DNA from: Saccharofermentans sp.
GTDB lineage: Bacteria > Bacillota > Clostridia > Saccharofermentanales > Saccharofermentanaceae
DNA: 64,000 nt
Direction: 5' to 3'
Assembly: GCA_024403695.1 (NCBI GenBank)
Contig: JAKSRI010000011.1
Coordinates: forward strand, 1 to 64,000
This document shows positions 16,498 to 25,529 of the stretch, piece after piece; the stretch's first letter is position 1, and the number at the start of each line of letters is the position of its first letter. A program made the translations under genes and the position numbers. Under the pieces are notes generated by a model. That model was not told where the DNA came from. It did no database searches and worked only from the letters and a program-made list of their open reading frames with translations.

Positions 16498-19200
16498 TTA
16501 CTTATTAGGTGTTACTTTGAATACCTTAAGACTTCCGGATTCGAATACTACATCTCCAACCTTGGAAAGAGTCACTTCGTTATTAACACCAAGTCTTCTT
16601 TGCTCTAACTCACCGAGAATAATGTATTCGATATCATATTTGTCGATGATTGCCTGAACTTCCTCTGGATCAGAGCTGCCGTATACAGTATTAATATCTT
16701 CATGACGAGGATCAATAAAGAGTTCGAATACATCGTTATCTGGGTCGGATTCAAGGAGATTAGTAGACTTGTTAACGATACCATGGAATCTCCAAAGATG
16801 CTCGTGTGTGGTCCATCCGCATACAGTAGGAAGACCTGTGTAAGAAGAAACGATGTTGTAGTCTGTGTAGCTTTCACCGTATGTCTCAAGGATAACGTGG
16901 GTGCCTGATACTTCATTGTTAAACCAGTTGATAGCATCGTAGTAAGGCATAAGATTACCACTTTCTGCGATGAGAGTGTCCTTGCTGGTGTATGTATAAA
17001 GGTATGCAGTACCGTTAAGACCTTGATAGTTTTCCTTCTTAATCTCGCCACATCTCTGAGTGAGAGCAATACCTGTGTAATGAGCAGGCACAATAAGCAT
17101 AATAGTAAAGAGTACACCAAGGATAAATGTGATACCGCTGAAGTCACCATTCTTGTTAATCATCCAGAACATTCTGAAGATGGAGTAAGCCATGCTGATT
17201 GAAAGGATAATGAATGCGGCGTATGTAAATTTGAACATTGTATTTGAACGCAGATATCCACTGGTGTAGATGTCACGTACATAGAAAATTTCAGGTGCAA
17301 TAATCATAATGAGACCAACAACAATCATACCGCATACAAATATATCGACGATGTTACGCTCACCGAAGAACTTGGATATAGGATTTGTGTGATCACTAGG
17401 AGATACACCGATTATAGTAACTTTGGACTGTTTGTTCTTACCGCGAACGAGGCCGTAATTCTTGCCGATAATAGTAATAACAACAAAGGCCAGGCAGATG
17501 AATACGTGCGTGCCATAAAGAATCCAGAGCTGATAAAGAGAAGAGTGATTCTGGCAGGCAGCAAGTGTGTTAGAAATCATATCAAAGGTAAGATTAAAGG
17601 ACAGTGCCACAATATGAGATACCGCGAAGAGGAAACTCATACCGAGGGCTGTTCTCGAAAGTGCACAAGGCACATAACATGTGGCGAAATATGCTAAAAC
17701 CACCACAAGGATCTGAAGTCCTACGTGAAGCAGTGGGATATCAGCAACACTTAAGTAAAGCGCAAGAATATCGAACAAAATAAGTACGAAAACAAATAAT
17801 CCTGGGATCGTGCAGAAGTCATTGGATTTTCTTGTTGCTACGATAAGAAGAACCATAGCACAGAAAATAAAGTAGATAAGGAAGTCCCAGTAGTTTGTCA
17901 TCTGAGCGATTCCGAGGAGAATACCAATTGATACTAATTCAATACCGAAGATGCTCTTCCACTCGTTCTTAAGTCTGCTAATGTACTCTTTCTTAATAGA
18001 GAAGTCCTCAGGAACAGAATCCTTAATTCCGCGGAAGAATGGAAGTCTTACAGATATCTTTTCACCAATAAGATTATCGGAAACTTTGCCAATGAACGCG
18101 ATGCAGAATGCTACGATTGTAAGCACAACCATAGTAGAACATACGTGAGCATGGAGATCGCCCACAAGGAAAGAATAGAAAGGGAACTCCTCGATGGTTT
18201 TATCACCACCATTCTTAATCCCTTCCATAAGGAAAGAATCAGGATTATGGCCGATAAATCTTGTTGACTGAGGATAGAAATAACCAGTTGTATTTCCTAC
18301 ATTAATTCCCATCTTGCTGAACAGTGGAAGAATTTTATTTCCGATGGAATTCTCATCATAGAAGAATGAGTGGGAATTACCAAAGAAAACAGTTGTTAAT
18401 CCACAAAGAATACCAGTTATTACATTCATACCACCAACTGTCTTAAGACCGCAGCTCTTTGCTGTGTCAACAAGGTAGCATCCAATGCTGTAGCAAAGTG
18501 CAAAAGGTATTGCTATGGAAGAGCACATCGCAATGTTATAAGCGATGGCACTATTAATACCACTTAGCTTAATAAGAAGTGTGTATATAAACTGACCGAA
18601 ATAGTAGTAGTTAATGCTGTATCCAGACATCCACATATCATTAGCTGGAAGTGATGAGCTACGAAGCATAGACATAATGTAACCATAGTCCATGAACTTC
18701 TCTTGTCCGTTAATGATAGGAAGGAAGCCCTTAAGGTAACAAAGTAGTGTGAGAACAAGTGAAAAAACAATCTGTTCTCCAGCCATATATTCTATAGTGG
18801 CTCCTTCAGAAAGACGTCTTATAAGATTTACTCTCAGTGGTTTAATTGCATAACAGATTACAGCGCAAACGAGAAGTACTATTATGATAGTTATCTGAGT
18901 AAAAGGAAGAATCTTAATATGTGCCAGTGTCCATGAAATAAGAGACACTGTAAGTATTCCGATAATCTCACCGAAGAAAAAACCAGCGCTGCTAGATTTC
19001 TTAAATACATATGCAGCGAATGGCAGAAATGCAAAGCCGAATATCAGTAATATAAGGTACCATCTGACAACCTGCAAAGTATCTGCGTTGCCCATAGTCA
19101 TTTCTCCCAACAGAAGAGAAAATACTATTGGAAGTAAGATATATAGAATTTTGTATGGATTCTGAAAAATCGACTGACTTTTCTTCTTGTTCTTTCCCAT
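16498..19200 (-). CDS. DUF2298 large membrane protein, glycosyltransferase-like
   Basis: The 900-residue protein has about 15-18 hydrophobic helices and a soluble C-terminal domain of about 170 residues. The Tyr-rich loop INYYYFGQFIYT (about residues 195-206) and the following pattern identify the DUF2298 family (also called YYY-domain proteins), which relate to GT-C glycosyltransferases. Loop FLVGDLHAHV is also typical. Its substrate is unknown. I use the ATG at 19200, which has GGAGG 6 bases upstream; an earlier in-frame ATG at 19215 overlaps the preceding gene. It is the last gene of an operon with an FAD oxidoreductase and a DUF1015 protein. Confidence 0.83.
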   Translation of the reverse strand: MGKNKKKSQSIFQNPYKILYILLPIVFSLLLGEMTMGNADTLQVVRWYLILLIFGFAFLPFAAYVFKKSSSAGFFFGEIIGILTVSLISWTLAHIKILPFTQITIIIVLLVCAVICYAIKPLRVNLIRRLSEGATIEYMAGEQIVFSLVLTLLCYLKGFLPIINGQEKFMDYGYIMSMLRSSSLPANDMWMSGYSINYYYFGQFIYTLLIKLSGINSAIAYNIAMCSSIAIPFALCYSIGCYLVDTAKSCGLKTVGGMNVITGILCGLTTVFFGNSHSFFYDENSIGNKILPLFSKMGINVGNTTGYFYPQSTRFIGHNPDSFLMEGIKNGGDKTIEEFPFYSFLVGDLHAHVCSTMVVLTIVAFCIAFIGKVSDNLIGEKISVRLPFFRGIKDSVPEDFSIKKEYISRLKNEWKSIFGIELVSIGILLGIAQMTNYWDFLIYFIFCAMVLLIVATRKSNDFCTIPGLFVFVLILFDILALYLSVADIPLLHVGLQILVVVLAYFATCYVPCALSRTALGMSFLFAVSHIVALSFNLTFDMISNTLAACQNHSSLYQLWILYGTHVFICLAFVVITIIGKNYGLVRGKNKQSKVTIIGVSPSDHTNPISKFFGERNIVDIFVCGMIVVGLIMIIAPEIFYVRDIYTSGYLRSNTMFKFTYAAFIILSISMAYSIFRMFWMINKNGDFSGITFILGVLFTIMLIVPAHYTGIALTQRCGEIKKENYQGLNGTAYLYTYTSKDTLIAESGNLMPYYDAINWFNNEVSGTHVILETYGESYTDYNIVSSYTGLPTVCGWTTHEHLWRFHGIVNKSTNLLESDPDNDVFELFIDPRHEDINTVYGSSDPEEVQAIIDKYDIEYIILGELEQRRLGVNNEVTLSKVGDVVFESGSLKVFKVTPNK

Positions 19201-19201
19201 T

Positions 19202-20281
19202 TTAGCCTCCTGCAACTACCTCAGAAAGAGATGTAGTCTCAGCAATTTTTTCTGAATTATCTATAGTAGCAATCATAGTACGTGTAATCTTATTAGCAAG
19301 ATTTACGACGCTATCCATTGTGTTATTTGGTGTATCTGAAGTAGCAACACTGGTGAGTGCTGATGAGCAGATATAAAGATTCTCGAGTGGCTGAGTTAAA
19401 TCCTGTTCAGGGAAACGCTCAGATACAGCGTATCTGCTCTTGGTAAGTCTCCAAGATTTGACATCAGACTTTCTAATACCAGGATAAATCTTACGGAATG
19501 CGCGGAAGTACTCTTCAAGAACTTCTTCGTCTGATGCAACCCATAGGTTATCAGATACAGTACATGCACCAACAAGATATACGATATTTCCGCCATAGGA
19601 TCTTGTTCCTACGCAGTTGGAATGGTTAACGATTCTATTAAAAGGCATTCCTTCAGGTAGCTTATGAAGATAAACTTCAGAAGGTTTCTTCTTAAGAACC
19701 ATCATAATGCAAAGACTTGCCTTATATGTGATATTCATTAACTGATCTCTTATGTTCATGCTAATAGGGAGACCGTGGCTCACATTAACAAAAGTACGAC
19801 AAGAACCAGTAAAGATAACGTATTTGCTCTCCAGTTCAATTTTGGCGGAGTTGTTAAGAATACAGGATGTGATATATCCCTCATCAGTCTTGATAATCTC
19901 TGAAACTGTGGTGGAGTAAGTAATACGTCCACCATGGTCAGTAATATCCTGAATAAGACTGTTAATTAGCGATGCAAAACCTCCCTTGAGATAACCAACC
20001 TTTTTACGTGAAGCACGACCATACCAGAGGGAATCGAACCAGTCGATATCCTCAGTAATACCAGCTTCTTTGATAAGAGCTAGAAGTGCTCGGTCAGTTC
20101 TTCGGAGGTGATGAGGCATGTGCTCAAGGTATTCCTTGCCGATTCTTGTGCATGCCAAAAGACCGCCAGGATATGTTAACTCTTCGACGATATTTACGCT
20201 GAAACCTGCCTTGGCAAGTCTCATGCCGCACACAAGTCCTGAAAGACCAGCGCCAGTAATTGTTACTGAATTAGGATTCAT
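19202..20281 (-). CDS. FAD-dependent amine-oxidase/phytoene-desaturase-type oxidoreductase
   Basis: The 359-residue protein opens with an FAD-binding Rossmann motif, TITGAGLSGLVCGMRLAKAG, then VNIVEELTYPGG, the arrangement of protoporphyrinogen oxidase, phytoene desaturase and UDP-galactopyranose mutase relatives. A second FAD contact is expected in the C-terminal CSSALTSVATSDTPNNTMDS. It lacks a signal peptide. Its start overlaps the DUF1015 stop as ATGA, and its stop is 1 base from the DUF2298 start, so the three are tightly coupled. Substrate unknown; a lipid or lipid-linked sugar would fit the membrane partner but is only inferred. Confidence 0.8.
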   Translation of the reverse strand: MNPNSVTITGAGLSGLVCGMRLAKAGFSVNIVEELTYPGGLLACTRIGKEYLEHMPHHLRRTDRALLALIKEAGITEDIDWFDSLWYGRASRKKVGYLKGGFASLINSLIQDITDHGGRITYSTTVSEIIKTDEGYITSCILNNSAKIELESKYVIFTGSCRTFVNVSHGLPISMNIRDQLMNITYKASLCIMMVLKKKPSEVYLHKLPEGMPFNRIVNHSNCVGTRSYGGNIVYLVGACTVSDNLWVASDEEVLEEYFRAFRKIYPGIRKSDVKSWRLTKSRYAVSERFPEQDLTQPLENLYICSSALTSVATSDTPNNTMDSVVNLANKITRTMIATIDNSEKIAETTSLSEVVAGG

Positions 20282-21561
20282 CCATCAATCCTCTTAGCTT
20301 CAAGGTAGAAACGCTTCTCGAATGCTTCGCCCATAGAGAATGTCTTACGTGGGAAAACACCTTCCTTAGCGATAGTATCGAAGAAAGCATTCTTGGAAAT
20401 ATCAGGCATAAGAATTCCTACAGAACTGCTGCTATCAGCTGAAAGTTTTCTAACGGAATCCTCACCGTGGATATAGTCAACTTCGTAGTTCATCTCATCG
20501 ATAAACATCTGAACAGATCCAACTGCAAGTGAGTGAGGTGGATTTGTCATGCTCATATAGAGGTCAGCTCCATCAGGGGAAGTGATTACGAACTCCTGTG
20601 CTGCCCCTGTAGCCTTGTCAGAAACAGAAAGGCCGCATGGTGTGAAGTGCTCTGTTGCTTTCGCGATAAACTCGTCACGTGAAATGCCGAACACAACGCG
20701 GTGGATTGGCTCGAAATCGAGGCCCTTGTCGTGAATGTTAACGATCTCAGCGAGGGCGAAACGAGCAGGGTGGTTAAGGCGCTCTTCCTCAGAGAGGTTT
20801 GCCTTAATGTTATCCCAGTGTGCTTTAGCAGATGCGAGAGAGTGGTTACCATCACCAACTGCGAAAAGCATCTTGTCTTTCTCATCACCCTTGAGTGCTG
20901 TGAGTGCGTCAACTACACCCTTCGCTGCATCTGAGTCGCTTCCAAGGAAGAAGCCCTTAAGGTGTCCAGCATTTTCCATGAGGTCAGTGTCATAGCAAGG
21001 TGCGTCACCAGAAGCTGATGCAGTCTCCCATGCCTTCTCAACAACAGTACCATTAGGGTCGTCAATAAGAATCATGATGTGTGGGAGCTCTACTCTGGCA
21101 TTAGCACGAATCTTAACTCTTGGTGGGATACGGCTTAATACTGTTCCCTCAGTAGCTCTGATCAAAGCTGTGTTACCAGGTGTGTAGCTATACTGCTCAA
21201 GGTCAAAAGCGGCAACGAGGCCCTTACGTGAAGGGTGAACAGGAGTGGATCTGTCAAGAACGATGAAGCCTTCCTTGCCACTCTGCCAGATTCCGTTGTC
21301 GAGATAACTGTTAATTGTGTTTTTAATATTTGCAAGTCTTGCTTCCTGCTGTTTCTCATCCTCGAGTGGAAGATATACTTCTGGGAGAACAGCTCTCAAC
21401 GCAGAAGGAGAGTCTCCTACAACAGCTTCAACCTTGTTCCAGTACTCAATTTCGGATGTATACTGATCGCATGCGATAACTGCCCACTTAGAAAGATCAA
21501 TATCCTCTCTTGGGAGAAGAATGTCTGGTGCTGCAAAAGCAATACTATTGAAGATTTTCAT
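20278..21561 (-). CDS. DUF1015 family protein
   Basis: The 427-residue protein matches the DUF1015 family: N-terminal FAAPDILLPREDIDLSKWAVIACDQYTSEIEYW, here quoted in part (WAVIACDQYTSE), and the central ADGNHSL-like signature, present as FAVGDGNHSLASAKAHW (about residues 233-249). The family's function is unsettled. It is the first gene of the three-gene minus-strand operon with an FAD oxidoreductase and DUF2298. AAAGAGG precedes its ATG. Confidence 0.85.
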   Translation of the reverse strand: MKIFNSIAFAAPDILLPREDIDLSKWAVIACDQYTSEIEYWNKVEAVVGDSPSALRAVLPEVYLPLEDEKQQEARLANIKNTINSYLDNGIWQSGKEGFIVLDRSTPVHPSRKGLVAAFDLEQYSYTPGNTALIRATEGTVLSRIPPRVKIRANARVELPHIMILIDDPNGTVVEKAWETASASGDAPCYDTDLMENAGHLKGFFLGSDSDAAKGVVDALTALKGDEKDKMLFAVGDGNHSLASAKAHWDNIKANLSEEERLNHPARFALAEIVNIHDKGLDFEPIHRVVFGISRDEFIAKATEHFTPCGLSVSDKATGAAQEFVITSPDGADLYMSMTNPPHSLAVGSVQMFIDEMNYEVDYIHGEDSVRKLSADSSSSVGILMPDISKNAFFDTIAKEGVFPRKTFSMGEAFEKRFYLEAKRIDG

Positions 21562-21639
21562 ATAAATACCTCTTTATTAATAATAAATAACAAATTATTG
21601 TACCACGGTAGAATTGACATTGCATCAAAAAACGCCTAA

Positions 21640-21680
21640 TTGTCGGTAATTGTATATGGATTGTCGGAAATTGTCGGTAA
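21640..21680 (+). repeat. Three phased TTGTCGG repeats in a divergent promoter region
   Basis: TTGTCGG occurs at 21640-21646, 21661-21667 and 21671-21677, each followed by TAA or AAA. Spacing is 21 and 10 bases, which puts all copies on one face of the helix, as in sites for regulators that bind direct repeats. They lie between the DUF1015 operon and the gene at 21766. Confidence 0.6.
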
Positions 21681-21765
21681 ATAGGGGGTAACACAGGGAT
21701 TGAAACATGATAGGCTTTTTGTAAAGGAAGCCGGCTCCTTAATTTCTAATTTAAGGAGATAATTC

Positions 21766-22407
21766 ATGACAGAAGAAAATTATGAGAATAATTCAAATGG
21801 TTCATATCCATTTGAATTCGACAGCACGGAAAACTCTGAGACCAATCAGACAACAGATACTAATGCAAATGTATCATCAGCAGAGTCAGCTCCTGCTCAG
21901 ACGCAGGAAGTGATTCAGGCTCAGACATCTACCCAGGTGCAGACGCAGACACCACCTCCTCCGCCACCACCACCTGCAGAGCCTCAGCACCAGGAATATG
22001 CCAGAACAGAGCCTGCTGATCAGAATATGGATTCTAAGAAAAAGGGTAATGATTTCCGTAAGTCTGTGTCAGATTATGCTTTGAGCATGTATAGTTATGC
22101 CGCTGGGGTGAAGAATAAGGGACATATTTCTCTGGCAGATCTTATGCTTAAGGATCTTATGACGATCATTATGTCAACGAATACAGCGTCAGATTCTATT
22201 GGCAGAGAGAAGTTCACACAGATGCTAGAGGAAGGCTATTATGCATCTTCTCGAATGATTGAGTATATGAAGTTCTTGAATTCTATGAATGTTAGGAATA
22301 ATATGTACGAGCCTTTACTCGAGGAAAACGAGCGTATTCACAGGGTTTTCGCGGCTTCTCTTAAGACTACAAGAGCTAAGGCAAGGACTTACGCTGTAGG
22401 AATGTAA
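21766..22407 (+). CDS. Proline/glutamine-rich protein with helical C-terminal domain, unknown
   Basis: The 213-residue product has a disordered N-terminal half rich in Asn, Thr, Gln and Ser with a run of eight prolines (about residues 64-71), then a helical domain from about residue 95 (DYALSMYSYAAGVKNKGHISLADLMLKDLM). No signal peptide or membrane helix is present, so it should be cytoplasmic. No family was recognised. A run AAGGAG precedes the ATG. The polyproline run suggests a need for elongation factor P and perhaps slow translation. Confidence 0.65.
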   Translation: MTEENYENNSNGSYPFEFDSTENSETNQTTDTNANVSSAESAPAQTQEVIQAQTSTQVQTQTPPPPPPPPAEPQHQEYARTEPADQNMDSKKKGNDFRKSVSDYALSMYSYAAGVKNKGHISLADLMLKDLMTIIMSTNTASDSIGREKFTQMLEEGYYASSRMIEYMKFLNSMNVRNNMYEPLLEENERIHRVFAASLKTTRAKARTYAVGM

Positions 22408-22437
22408 AAAAGTCTTTGAAACCTATAAAAATAGGTA

Positions 22438-22466
22438 TTGCGCAGTCAAAATAATCGTGATACAAT
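22438..22466 (+). promoter_or_regulatory. Promoter of rpsT
   Basis: TTGCGC (22438-22443) and TACAAT (22461-22466) are separated by the ideal 17 bases. Transcription would start near 22473, 40 bases before rpsT. Confidence 0.65.
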
Positions 22467-22512
22467 GATGCGGTTCGAAAAAATGTAATTAATGTCGATG
22501 GAGGAAATAGAC

Positions 22513-22770
22513 ATGCCAAATATTAAGTCAGCTATCAAGCGCGTAAGTGTTACTGAGAAGAAGACTGCTGCTAACAAGATGAAGAAGAGCGAGCTCCGTA
22601 CTGTTCTTAAGAATGCTAAGGGATCCATCGCTGCTAACGATAACGCTGCTGAGGCTTTCAAGAAGGCTCAGAAGGCTCTAGACAAGGCTGCACAGAAGGG
22701 ACATATCAGCAAGAACGCTGCTTCTAGAACTAAGTCTCGTATGGCTAAGGCCGTTAACGCTGCTCAGTAA
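22513..22770 (+). CDS. rpsT: 30S ribosomal protein S20
   Basis: The 85-residue basic protein matches bacterial S20: start MPNIKSAIKRV, central KKSELRTVLKNA and the C-terminal AAQKGHISKNAASRTKSRMAKAV that wraps 16S rRNA. It binds early in 30S assembly. The ATG at 22513 has GGAGGAAA before it; an upstream in-frame ATG at 22492 would place this site inside the gene. It stands alone between its own promoter and terminator. Confidence 0.97.
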   Translation: MPNIKSAIKRVSVTEKKTAANKMKKSELRTVLKNAKGSIAANDNAAEAFKKAQKALDKAAQKGHISKNAASRTKSRMAKAVNAAQ

Positions 22771-22814
22771 TCTACAGCCAATCTAGAAAATAGAATATTA
22801 ACTTGTTTGTTATG

Positions 22815-22846
22815 CGCCCCGAGTGTTGAATCATTCGGGGCGTTTT
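22815..22846 (+). terminator. Terminator after rpsT
   Basis: CGCCCCGA (22815-22822) pairs with TCGGGGCG (22835-22842), followed by TTTTG. The T run is short. Confidence 0.75.
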
Positions 22847-22887
22847 GACATAAAAATTAAAGAAATTTTAGAAAGAGGAAACCGACA

Positions 22888-25425
22888 ATGAAGATTAGTT
22901 TTTCTACGCTTGCATGTCCTGATTTTTCTTGGCAGGACATTTATTCCATGGCAAAAGATTTCGGATTTAACGGAATCGAGATTCGTGGCTTGGGAAATGA
23001 TATCTTTTCTGTTAAAGCAGCCCCTTTTACAGATGAGAATATCGAAGCCACAGTAAAGAAGCTACAGGATCTAAAGCTAGAAATTCCATGCCTATCTTCC
23101 GGAGAGCCTATTAATAATATGGCTACACAGCAGGCTGCAATCGATGAGATTACTGCTTATGCAAAGCTCGCTAATAAGCTTGGTGCTCAGTTCATCCGTG
23201 TTCTTGGAGATCTTGAACCAATGCCAAAGACAGAGGTTGATGACGCTGTTGTAGTCGACACACTTAAGAAGTTAGTTCCAGTAGCTGAAGAGTACAATGT
23301 AACTCTCCTCGTTGAGACAAACGGTGTTTACTGTGATACAAAGAGACTTAAGAAGGTTATCGATGAGGTTGGAAGCCGTAAGATTGCTGCTCTCTGGGAT
23401 ATGCATCACCCATATAGATTTGCAGGTGAGGCTCCTGAGACAACAGTTGCAAACCTTGGTGAGACTATTAAGTACACACACGTTAAGGACTCTGTAATGG
23501 GTGCTGACGGTAAGGTATGCTACAAGCTTATGGGAACAGGTGACATGCCAATCAAGGAGTGCCTTGCTGCTCTTGATACAATCAACTATCAGGGTTATGT
23601 TTCCCTCGAGTGGGTATATAGATGGGCAAGAGATATTGCAGATGCAGGTATCGTAGTTCCTCATTTTGCATCTTACATGGAACCATATAAAATTCGCCAC
23701 AGACATGAGCTTCAGGTAGATAACCGTGGAACAGGTTACTATCCATGGCCTAAGGAGACAATCATCGATGTAACATTCCCTGATGTTCTCGATAGAATCT
23801 GTGAGAATTTCCCTAATCAGTATGCTTTCAGATATACAGAGCCAGATATTGATTACATCAGAACATACGCAGAGTTCCGTGATGACGTTGATACACTCGC
23901 ACGTTCTTTCCTCGCTATGGGTTGTAAGAAGGGTGATCATATTGCTATCTGGGCTACAAACGTACCACAGTGGTATCTTACATTCTGGGCTGCTACAAAG
24001 ATTGGTTGCGTACTCGTAACAGTTAATACAGCTTACAGAATCCACGAGATCGAGTATATTCTCCGTCAGTCAGATACACATACTCTTGTTATGATTGATA
24101 AGTTCAAGGATATTGACTATAACCAGATCATCAACGAGATTTGTCCTGAGCTTAAGGATAGTAAGCCAGGTGAGCTCAATGCAGCAAGACTTCCATTCCT
24201 TAAGAACGTTATCGTTTGTAAGGGCGAGGATAAGCCAGGTTGCTACAACTGGGAGCAGGCAATGGCTAAGTCCGTTGAGGTTCCATATTCTGAGGTTGAG
24301 AAGATTCGTCGTACAATTGACAAGCATGATGTATGTAACATGCAGTACACATCCGGTACTACAGGATTCCCTAAGGGTGTAATGCTTACTCACTACAACG
24401 TAGTAAATAACGGTAAGGCTATCGGTGACTGTATGGATCTTTCTACTAACGATAAGATGATGATCCAGGTTCCAATGTTCCACTGCTTCGGTATGGTACT
24501 TGCTATGACAGCTTCCATGACTCACGGTGTTACAATGTCTCCTATTTCTGCATTCTCTCCACGTAAGGGTCTCGCATGTATTAATCAGGAGAAGATTACA
24601 TGCTTCCACGGTGTACCTACAATGTTCATCGCTATGCTCGGTCATGAGAACTTCCCTACAACAGATTTCTCTCATATGAGAACTGGTATTATGGCGGGTT
24701 CACCATGTCCTGTTAAGACAATGGAAGAAGTTATCGAGAAGATGCATATGCCAGAAATCGTTATTACATACGGTCAGACAGAGGCATCTCCTGCTACTAC
24801 AATGAGTAAGACAACTGATACTATTGAGCAGAGAGTTAATACAGTAGGTCCTTCACTCTTTGGCGTTGAGACAAAGATTGTAGACCCTGAGACAGGCGAG
24901 GAGCTTCCTGATGGTGTTCCTGGAGAGTTCTGTGCTCGTGGTTATAACATCATGAAGGGTTATTATAAGATGCCTGAGGCAACAGCAGCAGCTATCGATA
25001 AGGATGGTTGGCTCCATTCCGGTGACCTTGCTCTTAGAAGACCTGAAGATGGATACTATAAGATTACAGGCCGTATCAAGGATATGATCATCCGTGGTGG
25101 TGAGAACCTCTATCCAAAGGAGATTGAGGACTTCCTCTATACACATCCAAAGGTACAGGATGTTCAGGTTATCGGTGTTCCAGATAAGGATTATGGTGAG
25201 GAAGTTGATGCATGCATCATTCTTAAGCCAGGTGAAGAAGCTACAGTTGAGGAGATTAAGGAATTCTGCCTTGCTAATATGGCTAAGCACAAGTGCCCAA
25301 GATATGTTGACTTCGTTGACTCATTCCCAATGAATGCTGCCGGTAAGATTTTGAAGTACAAGATGAGAGAAGAGGCTGTTGAGAGACATAACCTCGGTGA
25401 TGCTTCCAAGATTGTTACAGCATAA
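22888..25425 (+). CDS. Fusion of sugar-phosphate isomerase-like TIM barrel and acyl-CoA synthetase
   Basis: The 845-residue protein joins two enzymes. Residues 1-275 are a xylose-isomerase-like TIM barrel with its metal ligands in place: Glu143 (VETNG), Asp171 (WDMHHP), His198 (THVKD) and Glu241 (SLEW). Residues about 295-845 are an AMP-forming acyl-CoA synthetase: P-loop YTSGTTGFPKGVMLTHYN from residue 487, GQTEASP, LHSGDLA, GRIKDMIIRGGENLYP and catalytic Lys820 in NAAGKILK. Both halves look active. No frameshift joins them; the linker is in frame with normal codon use. The substrates are unknown. AGAGGAAA precedes the start. A flavoprotein and a second ligase follow. Confidence 0.88.
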   Translation: MKISFSTLACPDFSWQDIYSMAKDFGFNGIEIRGLGNDIFSVKAAPFTDENIEATVKKLQDLKLEIPCLSSGEPINNMATQQAAIDEITAYAKLANKLGAQFIRVLGDLEPMPKTEVDDAVVVDTLKKLVPVAEEYNVTLLVETNGVYCDTKRLKKVIDEVGSRKIAALWDMHHPYRFAGEAPETTVANLGETIKYTHVKDSVMGADGKVCYKLMGTGDMPIKECLAALDTINYQGYVSLEWVYRWARDIADAGIVVPHFASYMEPYKIRHRHELQVDNRGTGYYPWPKETIIDVTFPDVLDRICENFPNQYAFRYTEPDIDYIRTYAEFRDDVDTLARSFLAMGCKKGDHIAIWATNVPQWYLTFWAATKIGCVLVTVNTAYRIHEIEYILRQSDTHTLVMIDKFKDIDYNQIINEICPELKDSKPGELNAARLPFLKNVIVCKGEDKPGCYNWEQAMAKSVEVPYSEVEKIRRTIDKHDVCNMQYTSGTTGFPKGVMLTHYNVVNNGKAIGDCMDLSTNDKMMIQVPMFHCFGMVLAMTASMTHGVTMSPISAFSPRKGLACINQEKITCFHGVPTMFIAMLGHENFPTTDFSHMRTGIMAGSPCPVKTMEEVIEKMHMPEIVITYGQTEASPATTMSKTTDTIEQRVNTVGPSLFGVETKIVDPETGEELPDGVPGEFCARGYNIMKGYYKMPEATAAAIDKDGWLHSGDLALRRPEDGYYKITGRIKDMIIRGGENLYPKEIEDFLYTHPKVQDVQVIGVPDKDYGEEVDACIILKPGEEATVEEIKEFCLANMAKHKCPRYVDFVDSFPMNAAGKILKYKMREEAVERHNLGDASKIVTA

Positions 25426-25447
25426 TTTTAAACAAATTAATAAATAT

Positions 25448-25477
25448 AACGGGGTTCGGTAGAGCCCCGTTATTTTT
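25448..25477 (+). terminator. Terminator after the fusion gene
   Basis: AACGGGG (25448-25454) pairs with CCCCGTT (25465-25471), followed by ATTTTTG. Confidence 0.8.
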
Positions 25478-25478
25478 G

Positions 25479-25487
25479 TGCTAGAAT
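25479..25487 (+). promoter_or_regulatory. Extended -10 promoter of the NimA-like gene
   Basis: TGCTAGAAT at 25479-25487 is a TGn-extended -10 element directly after the previous terminator, about 43 bases before the ATG at 25530. No good -35 is seen. Confidence 0.5.
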
Positions 25488-25529
25488 TATCTTCGGATGT
25501 ATTTGAAATTCTATATTTTGAGGTGAGTT

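Noticed and set aside
22888-25425. Fusion gene created by a missing stop or frameshift
   Set aside because: The linker (about residues 275-295) is in frame, has no internal ribosome site before a Met, and codon use is uniform on both sides.
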